From assembly GCF_000002985.6 (NCBI RefSeq), contig NC_003280.10:11032501-11096500 (forward strand): a stretch of DNA of 64,000 bases, written 5' to 3'. The stretch's first letter is position 1; every line of letters starts with the position of its first letter. A program made the position numbers and the translations under genes. This DNA is from Caenorhabditis elegans (taxonomy: Eukaryota; Nematoda; Chromadorea; Rhabditida; Rhabditidae). Below the pieces are notes generated by a model that searched no databases, was not told the DNA's origin, and saw nothing but the letters and a program-made list of their open reading frames with translations. Positions 1 to 11,634 of the stretch are shown in pieces.

Positions 1-198
1 CGCAATGTGCCGGGTATTGTGTACCACATTGATATTTGAGTCAGTTTCATAAAGAACTTTGACACAACATGGAGAAAAGTACAATTCTGGAAATGTGTCG
101 AAAACACGTTCTGCCCTAATCTCATTAGTTTCACAAAAGTTACATGCAATTTTCTGTAATTTTCGATTTTTGTCTATAAAATCATTCATTTTCCACAT
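1..198 (-). CDS. N-terminal exon of an unidentified Cys-containing protein (partial, runs off the left edge)
   Basis: Read on the minus strand, an ATG at 198 opens a frame of 66 codons that reaches the window edge with no stop. An in-frame TAA lies three codons upstream, so the start is well bounded. A second in-frame ATG follows three codons later. The peptide has a basic, polar start, then CNFCETNEIRAERVF, a CC pair about 20 residues later, and VKVLYETDSN. The spaced cysteines would suit a small zinc-binding fold, but I do not recognise a family. A 66-codon open frame is uncommon in DNA this AT-rich, and the residue mix is protein-like, which is the main support. No splice donor is visible before the edge, so the rest of the gene lies to the left. 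It could still be a chance ORF. Confidence 0.45.
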   Translation of the reverse strand, partial: MWKMNDFIDKNRKLQKIACNFCETNEIRAERVFDTFPELYFSPCCVKVLYETDSNINVVHNTRHIA

Positions 199-3100
199 TT
201 TCGCTTAAAATTTTAATGGGAGTTTTGTGAATGTACCGAAAAAATGAGCATTTATACCTCTGATTGATAGGGATAGGATTTCAAAAATTATACAAAAAAA
301 AGCAATTGAATTCGTAGAGTTTCTAGCGTCACACAGCATAACACCTATGGCGTAACCTGATTCCCAATTTGAAAAGTTCACAAAAAACCGAAATTTAAAA
401 GCGAATATTTTTCCAACATTTTCAAAATAGAAAAAATTAAAAAACTAATTCAATTTAGTCCAACAGAGCACTTGTGCACACTCAATAAAAAGATTACAAA
501 ACCGGAGAGCTCACGAATTGGCCTGCTAAAATGGGATTACTGTAATGACATCAAGTACATTTCTTATTTTAGCACCCCTCCTCAAATGGCCCAAGGCACT
601 GCTCGCCTCAGTCCGAATCGTGTCAATCCTGATTAAGAGGTGTCAAAACACACGTCGTAAAGCTCGGATGATGATAGCTTCTCGGAGCACGCAAACCATT
701 GAAACCAGCAAAGAAGAAATAGATGGGGGACAATTTTTGTGTTGACTTGGCGAGATAGGCCATACAATTTATGATGCCAATTGTTTGAGCCGAGACCACA
801 CAAGGACAAGGGATGCGCACACGGAAACATGCAAAATAGAATGTTCAACTGGGTGGCCGCCGTTTGAATTCATTTCGGAATGAATCGCAAAAAAAATTGA
901 AAGGATACGGAATTCGTGATGAAGGGGTACGGTAGTTTTGGGGTGACATAATCCACGTAGGCACTTATCTTCTTGGCACGATATGTTTTATGGAGAATGT
1001 TAGAAATTTTGAAAAAACTTGAAGGTAACTTTCGGAAGTTGTAAAATAATTTTTTAATTATAATTTTTGATTCTATATAGATTCAGTTTCTTGGAACTAT
1101 ATTTATGAATTTTTTCCTTTTTTCTAAGATTTCAAATGCTGCTTACTTCGGCCACGTTGCTCTCTTTCTGAATGTGATCTAGAACACATCTTACTCCTTT
1201 TCAATAAGTTCATTAGTTCATAATTCAAAAGTTGGCCCGGTTCGAATTTCAAGAAAAAACCCTCAGATCATTGAAGAAATGCACATCATATTTTTTCAAC
1301 CAGACTTTTTTCTCAATATTGCGAAAAAATTCTTTAAAATTTTTCTCACGGTTCTGAGAAATTATCAAGGACATGAATCAACGAATGAATTATTTTACAA
1401 GTTCACGATCTCCCGACTTCCTTAAACTTGAAAAGAGGAGATTTTGTGAGATTTATGGAAATAATGAATGCATTGGAGGGGGATTGATGGACTGGTTGTT
1501 GCTTTAATATACTCGAATTTTATTATGAGATTTTGAAAACATCGAAATTGTATTTCTTGGTTGCCTATCAATTAAAAAATTTATCAACAGAAAAAGGAAA
1601 ACAAAGGAACTATTGGAAATTTTAGATAAAATTAGACTCCAAGTTTCACTCTTTCATTGCTTATCACAACACATTCTCAAAGTTTAATCAAAAAATGTTG
1701 AGATATTTTTTTTGCAGAAGCGTTCCAAAAATCATCTAATTTGAGTTTTGAATAAATGTTGTACATTACTATAGATTCATTTTTCTAATTTTCAAGATAG
1801 AATACTTAGGGACGCATTACAATTAAATAAAATATCATATTATAGATTATTTAATAACCTAAAAAACCCCACTATACACTTATTGTTCAATTGTTATTTC
1901 TTCGATTTACTCTGAACGTAATAAAAATTGAATTTGATTGGAAAAACGAAGCTATGCTAGTTATACTAAGAAAATGTTACACCCACATAAGAATATTACT
2001 GGAAAATTATATTATTGGGGAATCCCAAAAGTAAGAGAGTATAGTAAAGTGCCAAAATGACCACTAAAGTCGTCGTGTAGCCTGCAAAAAAAAAATAAAC
2101 AAAAACCAAAGCCAGTCAACAGAAATGTCAGAACTCAATTTTGATCGGCCAGCTAACTTAATTGTTCAATTAGAGTTGCAGTTTTCGTATTTGGGAAATT
2201 TTTTGAAGACAAAAAAGTTGGTTTTTGTAAATTTTTGAGGCAATGTAAAACTATTTTTTTAAATTTCCAGAAAGTTATTTTCAAGTGAAAAATACAATTT
2301 TTAAAAATTCTAAATATACTTGCCAGTTCTGAATATTTTACATATGATCTTTAATACTTAAAATTTGGCAGTTCTGAAAATAATATTTATTTAATGCTTT
2401 TAATGCGTTTACGTATTGAAAAACTCTGAAAATTTTCAAGAAATGCCAAGATAAACTGATAATTTCATCTCACCATAATATTATTCCTAGTAAATAACTA
2501 ATTTGTTTTCCGGTGTAATAATATGGCTCACAATAAAATAACATACCTTGACTATTTGATGAATATTATAAAATTTGATACTTTGTTGATTTGGAAAATG
2601 AAATTTTTGGGTGAAAAATGAAAAATTGAAAAATGTCAAAAAAAATTCCATCCCAAAATAACTCGAACTGAACTTTTAAAATTTCAGTTTAAAATCAGGA
2701 TGAATCTGGAAAATAGGTGTGAAATAGGAATTAAAACCACGAAAAGTTTGATCTAAAAAAATTGTTTCAGTAAAAAAGTTTCTTCAGACAGTTTTTTTAC
2801 CACATTAAAAATGTGCTCCACGGCCAGCCTAGAATAATGTCAGCAGGGCATTCTTGATAAAATATTGTTATTTAGACCCCAAATTACACGCTAAAAAATT
2901 TAAAGACGAATTAGTATAAAAAAGTTAAAGTTAATACCTAATTTCATTTTAAAAAATACCTGAAAAACTGATTAAGTTTTACCAGACATAATTTATGACG
3001 CAGTTCAGGGTCTTCTTCAATGGATCTACAGAGATAAATCATAAAACTTGATTCATGATTGTTAAATCGTAATCCTGTTCATTATTTACCTTGGAAGCTT

Positions 3101-3685
3101 ACAATTAGGAATCTTTTTTTGCACAGGATGATTTGTTGGAAAAAATATCTGTAAAAATGTCTGGTCGTTCTGAAAAACTGAGGGGTTTTGGAAAATCTTG
3201 CATGTCCTTCCTGCTTCAAAACAACCTTTGCCTACATGTGGGCCTACTGGTAATTGAAAACATATATAGTCTGCAGTGACAAGTAGGCACGTAGGTGGAT
3301 AGGCGTAGGCAGGGCAGACAGGAGCGATGTATATACCTATATTCGTGATTCAGAACTGTTGCCAGGCCGGAAGTTTTCAATTTCAAATTCCTGGAAAATC
3401 AGAAAACCATACAAAATGAAAGTTTGTGTACTTTATTCCAACTTTCTTCCTGTTCATCCATTTTCTCACTTTCAATTCATACGGAACATTGGCAGCCACT
3501 TTTTAGGAACAGAACCTGATTGTGAGTATACGAGAAGAAGGAGATATTCATCTTTAGTTGGCAAACACCCGCCATTGTCCAGAAACAAACTTGAAACACT
3601 GTCTGTGTGTTAATCCGCCGATATTATTTATTATTTGCTTACCAAAACGGTATAAAGGTATACCAAAACTTCTCTCTTGCAAAAC
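199..3685. other. Intergenic region, no gene seen
   Basis: AT-rich sequence between the left-edge gene and the SXP/RAL-2 gene. A stretch at about 560-960 is noticeably richer in G+C and is open on both strands for 65-70 codons. No splice signals or family match support a gene there, and it may be regulatory. About 1000-3100 is plain AT-rich DNA. At 3225-3325 is a copy of the dispersed GCCTAC-rich repeat. The remainder up to 3685 should hold the promoter of the SXP/RAL-2 gene. Confidence 0.6.
3225..3325. repeat. Dispersed GCCTAC/GTAGGC-rich repeat, copy 1
   Basis: Multiple GCCTAC and GTAGGC words occur in both orientations (for example GTAGGCACGTAGG near 3280). The same vocabulary recurs near 12.9, 34.5, 43.0, 44.4, 53.2 and 55.1 kb, so this is a dispersed family, not a local tandem array. 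Confidence 0.65.
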
Positions 3686-6600
3686 ATGACAATGGTCATC
3701 ATAATCCCTATTTTAGCGCTAGGTATTCCAACGATTATCTGCCAATCTTACACGTTTCCATTGAGCCCAAATCAACCATATCCACAGTATAATAGTAAGT
3801 TTAAGCGTTAGTTGAACTAGACATAATCACATCCTGAAATATTAATTTCTAGATAGTAGTGAGCCAAATTATTATTTCTTATTTGTAGATCAATAAAGGA
3901 TTATCACTTTTAGGAATTTTTCCATAAATTGCACCATAGAGATCGCAAAAAAATTTTGAAAGCTACAGAAAGTGGAACTTCCGGGAGGCATTTCGTTTCA
4001 CCCTTGAATTTCTTGATTAGAGTTATTTATTTTATCTTGGAAAGTTAATTTGACCATGCAAAATTGCATCTATGAACGATTTTTTCCGGCAAATCGGCGA
4101 ATTGCTGGAATTCAAAACTTCCGGCAAAACGGCAAATTGGCAAATTGCCGTAATTGAAAACTTCCGGCAAATCGGCAAACCGGCAATACCCGATTGCCGA
4201 AATTGCCGAATTGCTGCAGCAATTGCCGAGATTTTTCGGCAGATTGTGGTTTTGCACATTTTCGTTTGGAAATTTCAGGATTCCAATTTTAATCGCCAAA
4301 AAACGGGGAAAAAATTTCAAAATGCATATCGGCAATTTGCCGACTTGTCAAATTTTTCGGCAAAAAAATTTGCCAAACGGCAGCCCGCCCCTGATCTAAC
4401 CTTCCCAATTAGGAATGTAGACCAATTATTAAATACTTCTAAATCTACCTAGTAATTAAACCCCCCGCCGAAATCTCAATTTTACAGTACCCATATTTTC
4501 AGATGTATATGAATCTAGGTATCCCTATCTACAAAACCAACAGATCCAGATGCAACCTCAAATGAATAACATGAACCATATTGGTGGCTTCAACCAAGCC
4601 CGCATGCAAAATCCGATTCACCAGAGGTTCTCATACAACCCGATGGCCAGGATTCAAGTGCAACCTCTTATGCAGGGTAATTTTTTTAGAGACCTTTTCA
4701 CCAATTTTAGGTGGACAAACATTTTGGAAATTATTTTAAAACTGATAGAAAATTATAGTTCTTTGACTGGATATTGAAATTTTGCAACAAAATTTTCGTA
4801 GTATTTTAAATCTCAATTCATTTTTAAAAATCACAGTCAGCAATCGCTTTTTTACGAATCAAAAATCATTTTCCATTCCTAACTACTCCAGTTTAATAAA
4901 CCACAAAACCCAACTGAATAAGTGCTATAAAACAGTCATAAAGCTTTTAGTTCCTCCTCCTCTCCCACCCACGAGCTCATTTTCTTAGATTGGTTCCAGG
5001 TTCATGTAATTTCTTGCCCGGATATTTGGTGATATATTACAAGAACTATTCTGTTAAGCCTTCCAGATTACTTGGAAATTCCAGATTTTTTCTGGTCGCC
5101 AGAAAGCATTTTTTTAAAATTTTTCCGTCTACTATTTTGTGATATTTTTGATTTATTGTGCCTGTTGTCTCTATAAAAGGAGCAATTCTCACATAAATTT
5201 AAAATTAAATTTTTAGAAACCCCTTCATAAATTTGATTTATTGCAACACTTCCAACTACCGTAGCCCCCGTTTTTAGAAGGTTTGATCTCACCTCTTGGC
5301 ATGTCTATAAATCAAGTCGGTCTCCACAGAAACCCTTTTTTGTTGTTCTTGTTTTTTGTCTAAAGCATGTTAGTTTCAAAGTACGTCCCCCAAAAATGTT
5401 GTAAAAGATTTCAGAATCATCATTCTCTGGCGGTCGTATTACTTCTCCGGTTGGAGCATCTGATTATCAAGTTGATCAAAGGGTTCCACTGCCGGCTGCA
5501 CCTAATACGCCACAGGTAAGCAAATGTGGCTGCTGAAAAAAAAACCAAAAAAGTGTGGCCTAGTTTTAAATTTTCACGGCCACGTAGGAAAAATAATGCC
5601 ATAATGGGGTATTACCGTCGCCGCCAACACCGGTCTCTAGGCCATCACTGTCTACGCCACTTACAGAGGATGTTTTTGTTATTATACATTCGCAATTTCC
5701 TGACACAAATTTTTAAAGGCGCGTTATTCCAACTAGAAGGGTCTCGCCGCGATATTATAAGTTTTCTAAGCTACTGTGGCTCATTGAGCTTTCAGAGTAA
5801 TTTACGAGTTAATTTTTTTTATTTATGGAGTTGCTTTATGTCCCGTACTCTTTTTCGCGACGAGACCCATAGGTTCATGTGTCGAGGTTCAAAGTCTAGC
5901 GATGTTCGTCCTCAAAATACGATTCCAGGTCTCGAAACGACTAGTTTTTGATATATGCAAAGAGATGTACGTCTTTAAAGAGTACTGTAATTTCCAAACG
6001 AATTTTCTATAAAAAAATAAATATTTATTGAAAAACTATAATATAGCACAAAAAAATTCAGTTAATATTACTGTAGTTTTCAAAGGCGCACACCCATTTC
6101 AACAAAACATTTTCGTGGTGAGACCCGCCACCGTATTTTCGGGGCAAAAATCGAAAAATTGTTTAACAATCTTAAATGTTAAACTTCCATAAATATAATT
6201 GTTTCTTCAAAAACTTTTTTTGAAGAATTTTCAGATTTTTCCAGTTCCTCATCCCACGCTTCCCTCGAAAAAAAAATCTGAATTTCTCATTTTCAGCAAA
6301 GTTTGCAGCCGACGCGTATAATTCCTCCGTTTCTCGAAAGTGCTTCCGTCGGCGATCAGGACAAAGTCAGTTCCTCTTATTTTTGACGCGTTGCCAAGCT
6401 TTTTGGAAAAAAACAAATTTCTATTTTTAAAATTTTTTTTGCAGTTCTACGAAATTGTACAGCATCCAACGTGGAGCGGTGCCGAGAAGAATAAAAAAAT
6501 CGAAGAGTTCATGAAGACAATGTCCGACGAAAGACAGGTTAGTTTTTTTTAATTGGTTTCCAAAATTGGAGTACTGTAGCTACGTATATTCCAGTCCATG

Positions 6601-6840
6601 TACACCAACTACCGACGTGACGTCATTGATAAAGACCTCGAGGATAAGCGTCGCAACGTGGATCGTGCCGTGAGCCAAATGAGCAAAGAAGCGGTGGAAG
6701 AGTTCCAACGAGTCGTCCGAATAATGCATGATCCTTCTCAACCGGAGAAGGAGAAGCTCAAGAAGATCGAAGAAATCTACTCGAAGCTTCCAGATTCCAT
6801 CCGCAAAGAGTTTGATGTGAAGCTGAAGGGATTCAAGTGA
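3686..6840 (+). CDS. Secreted SXP/RAL-2 family (DUF148) protein
   Basis: Six exons with agreeing phases: 3686-3794, 4503-4676, 5415-5515, 6297-6365, 6445-6537 and 6595-6840, giving 263 residues. The N-terminus MTMVIIIPILALGIPTIICQ is a clear signal peptide, so the product should be secreted. Residues about 35-95 are rich in Q, N and M. Residues about 152-263 form the charged helical SXP/RAL-2 (DUF148) domain, starting FYEIVQHPTWSGAEKNKK and containing MSDERQ and LPDSIRKEFD. In parasitic nematodes this family includes abundant secreted antigens with a proposed cation-binding fold; the molecular role in free-living worms is unknown. Most donors are GTAAGT-like, but exon 4 uses GTCAGT. Introns 1 and 3 hold repeats. 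The gene converges on cey-1. Family assignment is by recognition of the domain pattern; no search was run. Confidence 0.8.
4075..4390. repeat. TTGCCG/CGGCAA-rich irregular repeat, copy 1 (intron)
   Basis: A degenerate array of CGGCAAATTGCCG-like words lies inside intron 1 of the SXP/RAL-2 gene. It generates spurious ORFs in several frames, all with the same GNLPICRF-like low-complexity translation. Related arrays occur at about 53.6, 56.2 and 57.0 kb. Confidence 0.75.
5715..5890. repeat. Inverted repeat with GGGTCTCGCCGCGA ends (intron)
   Basis: GGGTCTCGCCGCGA at 5739-5752 is matched by TCGCGACGAGACCC at 5855-5868, with one mismatch when folded. TTTAAAGGCGCG just outside the left arm relates it to the palindromic family that follows at 5915-6165. 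It is probably a diverged or nested copy of the same element. Confidence 0.55.
5915..6165. mobile_element. Palindromic MITE-like element, TTTAAAG/TACTGTA family, copy A
   Basis: The left arm (GGTCTCGAAACGAC ... CTTTAAAGAGTACTGTAA) is mirrored by the right arm (ACTGTAGTTTTCAAAGGCGC ... GTGGTGAGACCCGCC) around an AT-rich centre. It lies in intron 3 of the SXP/RAL-2 gene and has no coding capacity. Copies B, C and D in this window share the same arms. Confidence 0.7.
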
Positions 6841-7522
6841 CTCGTCTAAATAATACTTAATTTATTTGTTTAGTTAATTTTTTTTTGCTTTTTTTTTGTT
6901 TGAGTCAATTCAAAATGCAGAGCAAGAGCAATAATAGAAATCGTTTTTGGAAAATAAATTTAATGTATGTATATCAACTATTTCAAGATGAAGGGCGAAG
7001 AGGTACTTGAACATTAAAGATTCTCTCAAAAAAGGGGGAAAGGGTACAGATATATTATGCTTTCTCGTTTTTCTGTTAGCAATATACTCTCAGAAAGACA
7101 GAGCAACACAAAAAAACAAGATGGGAAGTCATCAGTTGGTCTGGTGTGTGTGTGTGGGTGCTTGCTTGTTGAATTACAGAGATTTTCGGTGTTGATGGTG
7201 TTACAAGAAAAGTTTTGGAAATCCGAAAGCGAAACAGGTAGAATTATATATTTTTTTGTTGGGAGGAGAATGGTTTAATTACGAGAATGATTCAGGTTGT
7301 GACGTGTTTTAGAGGGGGAGCTTAAAGTAACTGTACTGCAATAATAATTCACGAGTTAGGAAAACAAAAGAAAGAAGAAAGAATAAGGGAAAATGTAATA
7401 TAGCGAAAGTTCAAAGTTGTGGGTGTGTGTGTGGCGAGATGAATTGGGGGAGTTGGGGGTTGAAATAAAAACCTAGTTGCTCTCTTAATTACTACGAGTG
7501 TTACTGGTTACTGGAAAATTAC
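6841..7522. other. Convergent 3' intergenic region between the SXP/RAL-2 gene and cey-1
   Basis: Holds both 3' untranslated regions. A plus-strand AATAAA lies at 6953-6958. The sequence is otherwise GT/AG-rich, with short GTGTGTGTGTG runs near 7145 and 7423. No further gene is seen. Confidence 0.6.
6953..6958 (+). terminator. Poly(A) signal AATAAA of the SXP/RAL-2 gene
   Basis: A canonical AATAAA lies 113 bases after the stop codon. Confidence 0.55.
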
Positions 7523-8627
7523 TTAGGCCTCGCTCTGTCCGCCTTGTCCTCCACGGCCTCCGCGACCGCGTCCACCGCGTCCACGGCCTCCACGACGGCC
7601 ACCACCACGTCCTCCGCGTTCACCGCCCTAAAATATGGATGTTAAATTTCGATCAATTTAGAGTTTTGAGAATTTTAGAATGAAAAAAAATTGGATCTAA
7701 AAATACTAGTTTTAAAACCCACAAAACAAAAAAACCTACATCTGTGTCACGAGCAGTCTCCTCTCCACCACTGTTGGTACGGCCACCACCACGTCCACCG
7801 CCACCACGACGGCTTCCACCACGACCACCTCCACGTGGAGCACCACCTTCCTCGGCGTCTCTTGATCCAGAGTCGTGTCGGATTCCACCACGTCCTCCAC
7901 GTCGTCCACGTCCGCGTCCACCACGTCCACGTGCTGCATTTTCAGCATCACGATCGGCAGCATACTTGGATCCTTGAACTGGTCCTCCATCTGGTCCTGT
8001 TACGCTGGCCGCTTCGAGACCCTTGGATCCTTCGACAATGTCGAACATGACCTCTTCATTGTCTCCAAGACTTCTCAAGTACTTGTTCGGGTTGTTGTTG
8101 ATGATGGCGGTCTGATGGACGAAGATGTCTTCGTTGGTGTCAGTGCGGTTGATGAATCCGTATCCGTTCTTAACGTTGAACCATTTCACTGTTCCCTTCA
8201 CTTTTGTAGCCTTCACTGGCTTGTCAGCTGGTTGCTCTGCCACGTCCTGAAATAAAACGATAATTAAGAAATTAATTAAAATTGCAAGATTTGCTTTAAA
8301 TTTAGAAATTTTCAAATTTCATATTTAGAGCTCAATTGCTCTGGATTTATTAGGATCTCGGAAAGAAACGAATTTTAGAGCTCATTTTTCTTGTCTCGTT
8401 ATTTTCAAATCTCAAGGAACATTGCCACTTCAAAAAACGTCAGCTGACCGCAATAATGAAAGTGTTGTTTTCCGAAAATTGTCTCAAATATTTTATTTGT
8501 ATTTTGGGTGGTGGTGGTGGTCGCGTTGACCGATGACCCTCCATTCCGCGTGCTCTCCTTTCGCAGGAAAAGTAGCCTCGTCGGATCAAAGATCATAGAG
8601 ACACACACTTACGTTTTTCTCGGCCAT
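7523..8627 (-). CDS. cey-1: Y-box (cold-shock domain) RNA-binding protein CEY-1
   Basis: Three exons on the minus strand: 8627-8613 (codes MAEKN), 8246-7740 and 7627-7523, giving 208 residues. Residues about 20-90 are a cold-shock domain with the RNP1-like motif NGYGFI and the RNP2-like motif DIFVHQ, the two nucleic-acid contact strands. The C-terminal half is an RG/RGG-rich tail ([15 protein letters not shown] and similar), as in the worm CEY proteins, where it takes the place of the basic/acidic islands of vertebrate YBX proteins. The family packages mRNA in the cytoplasm and affects translation and germline mRNA stability. The second donor is the less usual GTAGGT. A TTTTTTCAG acceptor at 8709-8707 sits 79 bases before the ATG, so the 5' leader is spliced or trans-spliced. 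The Gly/Arg codons create long spurious ORFs on the other strand. Confidence 0.95.
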
Positions 8628-9352
8628 TGTTCCGCGCGCTTCTGTTCTTCCTCTGGTCTTACCGGCTGTTACTTCGTGTGGCGCGACACAACGATTGAAA
8701 CCCTCGCTGAAAAAATATGAAAATTATGAAGAGTTGAAATTTGTGTGGGGTCAAGAAGCTCAAATTGGAAGAAAAAAGAAAAGAAATTGATAATCATAGG
8801 GAATAGCGGAAAAAAAAACAAAAATTATACGTTTTATCCGGTGTAGCACAGGGACATTTTTGGTCGAGAAATCATAAAACGGGGGTGGAAAGTTTTAAAT
8901 AATTATTTAATTTTTCGTTTTCATACTTTCTATCAAAATTATACCTTCAAAAATTATTAAGAGCTTCGTCAGTCTTTCTTGTTTCAATATTTTCACAAAA
9001 ATGTTATTTTTAATGTGATAATTTAATTTTTAAATCAGGAATTAGTTTAGAAATGTAGGAAAACGTTTGTTCAACCTGAAAAATTTGCCATTAGAAGTGA
9101 CTTTCATATATTACTTGTAGTTTTTTCTCGAAATTTTCAAGTAATAAATATTATTTTCAGATCGAAAAAGCATTTTTCTGCATATTTAATGCAAATTTTT
9201 CATTTTAAAACTTAACACTGAAATTGACAGTTTTTACGTATGCGGTAGCTTTTGCCTTCAACATCAAATTATTCTCCTCATTCTCATCCTAATAACAAGA
9301 GTAATAAGAGAAAAAGTAGTGGGGGCGAATGAGTGCGAGTGTGTAAGCTGAC

Positions 9353-9513
9353 CTTTCGATGCGGACACCAACATTAAACGATTGTTAGATACGAGAGAGA
9401 TGTTGAGAGGTGCGGGAGACGGATGAGCAGCGGTCAGTGTAACAGAAAAGTTATTGGTTGATGAAGAAGTACACGCCGGAGCAGCTCTCTTCACTGAGCC
9501 CCGAGCCTCGCAG
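9353..9513 (-). other. Candidate 5'-untranslated leader exon of cey-1
   Basis: On the minus strand the stretch is bounded by TTTTGTCAG (acceptor) and AAAG|GTCAGC (donor) and is markedly G+C-richer than its flanks. It could join the TTTTTTCAG acceptor at 8709-8707 ahead of the cey-1 ATG. It carries no conserved-looking reading frame. Evidence is splice signals and composition only. Confidence 0.25.
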
Positions 9514-11224
9514 CTGACAAAATAGAGAACAAAAACAGAATAATCGATAAATGAAAGAGGTGTGCGCGGTTAGAAGAGAGAAAGAGGAGGAAGAAGAAAA
9601 AGAACATGAGGTTTCAATCCTTTTTTGGTTCGAAGAACTTCGCGTGACTTTAGAGAACTCTAGAGGCAGAGACACATGATTTTCGAACTATTAAGACTCA
9701 AAATAGGGGATTTAATCAAATTACTATTTAAGATAAAAATTTCTGACTTGCGAGGGTATCTTTTGAAAAATTAAATATTTTTCTCTAATAAAAAAGAGCA
9801 ATCCTGAATATTTGACTCAGTTTGTCGTGGAAACCCGTTTTCATAGATATGCGAATTTTAATGAAGGTATATGTAAATCTACATCCATATTCTAATTTCT
9901 GAAAGACCAGAAAAGCAAATTTTTGGGAGAATCTAAACCTAGAAACTTCTTCTCCGAAACACTCCCCAATAAACAACGATTGTTTTCTCGAAGACCGAAA
10001 ATTGCGAATTTAGGAATGTTCAGGTGGTTGTTGGGAGGAGGAGAAGGCGGCGAAACGAAACAAGAAAATTTTTGACCCGATTCCGTGCTACAATGCCTTT
10101 TGACCTTGCAACATTCTGCAGCAGCATACCAACAACGCCGTTGTTTGCCCTGTGTTAGCTTGAATGTTTTTGGGTGGGGGGTTTGCGTATTTTTCGAGCA
10201 AAGTGAGATGGTAAAATACTAGTAGTTGGTGAAACGAATAGCACTGTAATATTGAACAAAACTGGAGGAAGGTAGGCAACGCAGAATAATAATGAGATGG
10301 TCGAGAGAGAAAGAGATGAAGAAACAAAGAGATAGTGAACGAGCAAACAATAAACATTTGATAAGCGAATTGATGATGAGCCGGAGCACTGTCACAACAC
10401 GGCCGATTCGAATGGTTCAAATACAATCGAAAGCGAAGAGAGAGAGAGAGTAAATGAACACCGAGGGGTACGTGTTGTATGCGTAGTTTCGACTGGGAGG
10501 CCACCACTGCTCGACCCGTCCGCCCTTCCCCTGCTGGTGCTATTTCGCCGTTCCTTGCACATTCTCGGTCTCCGATCTCTCTAGTTTCGGTCGGCCCGGG
10601 GCTTGTGTTGTTGGCCTCATACACACGAAGAGAAGAAGAAGAAGAAGAAGAGCGCAAAGGGTTCTCTCGCACACTCACATACCCCCACACACACACACGC
10701 ACACGCACTCACGCACTGCTGCTGGCGGATCGATAGAGTGCTTGCTCTTTTTCTCTCTCGGCTTAAATGTGCTGCACAAAACTAAATAATGCATAATTTA
10801 TCTGAAGAATCTCTGAAAACGTTGAAATAAAGAGCTAGAATGCGGAAACAAATTAGAAACTATACGCAGAAGGGGATTAAGAAATGCGAGCGAAGAAAAC
10901 ATTTTTTCTTCGCTTTTTTGTTTGGAGGACGACAATTAGATCGGCGGGAGACAAAATAGGTGAATTCCCGTGGATTTATTGATGGGAAACAAACAAAAGT
11001 AGACCACCCAGTCGGAAACCTTGTTCGAAATGGTTTTTGAGCGGGAAGACACCGCGGAAGAGGAGAAAATTGATGAAAATACACTAAAAAATTATTTAAT
11101 TTTATAATTTTGCAGAAAAAAACTCGAAAAACGTTTTAAAAAAAGGCGAAAATGAAGAAAAAGAAGTTTGAGTTCGAAAAAAAAATATTAGAAAAATCAA
11201 ATTTTGCTAATCGTTTCGATACCC

Positions 11225-11285
11225 ATCGCTTGATAGGTATGCGCCTTTAAGATGATTACGGTAGGCATCAAATTTTCAGGCACAG
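11225..11285. repeat. Fragment of the palindromic TTTAAAG family
   Basis: TATGCGCCTTTAAGATGATTACGGTAG resembles one arm of the palindromic element found intact at copies A-D. No matching second arm was seen. Confidence 0.4.
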
Positions 11286-11586
11286 AAAAAGTGGGCGTTT
11301 GCCGGGAACTGAACGGAATTTAAATGTTTAAATCAAAATTGATATCTAAAAAAAATTTCATTTTGAAATTTTGCGCAATCAAGTTGGCAATTTCATCAAA
11401 GGAACCCTAGGAGCAGGGATAAAATATTTTTAAAAACAAAAATTATGCTAGTGTCAAAATTGCATCATTGGTTATACTGGGTGATTCAATGCAGTTTCAG
11501 ATAAAATCTAATCTTCGACAATCTCGGCCTTGCCTTTTTGATTACGTCATTGTGCGTTTTTTGTTGATAACCATTTATCCCAACCA

Positions 11587-11592
11587 TTTATT
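11587..11592 (-). terminator. Poly(A) signal of the collagen gene
   Basis: AATAAA on the minus strand (TTTATT on +), 43 bases past the collagen stop. Confidence 0.55.
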
Positions 11593-11634
11593 TAGTTAAT
11601 TACATGGGAAATATCAAAGATTGAGGCCAATTGA

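Larger units (their letters stand above)
8628..11634. other. Noncoding region between cey-1 and the collagen gene
   Basis: About 3 kb without a supportable coding gene, upstream of cey-1 and downstream of the collagen. It contains a candidate cey-1 leader exon at 9353-9513. A G+C-elevated, pyrimidine/purine-biased stretch at about 10380-10760 includes a GA run near 10440, a GAAGAA run near 10630-10650 and a CA-rich run near 10684-10715. A repeat remnant lies at 11225-11285. The rest is plain AT-rich DNA. The G+C-rich islands are the likely promoter or enhancer DNA of cey-1 (inference). Confidence 0.55.

Noticed and set aside
4032..4452. Several overlapping ORFs on both strands
   Set aside because: Generated by the TTGCCG repeat inside intron 1 of the SXP/RAL-2 gene.
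7691..8255. Long plus-strand ORFs opposite cey-1
   Set aside because: They are shadows of the Gly/Arg-rich CEY-1 codons (His/Val/Pro or Pro/Arg-rich translations) with no independent signals.
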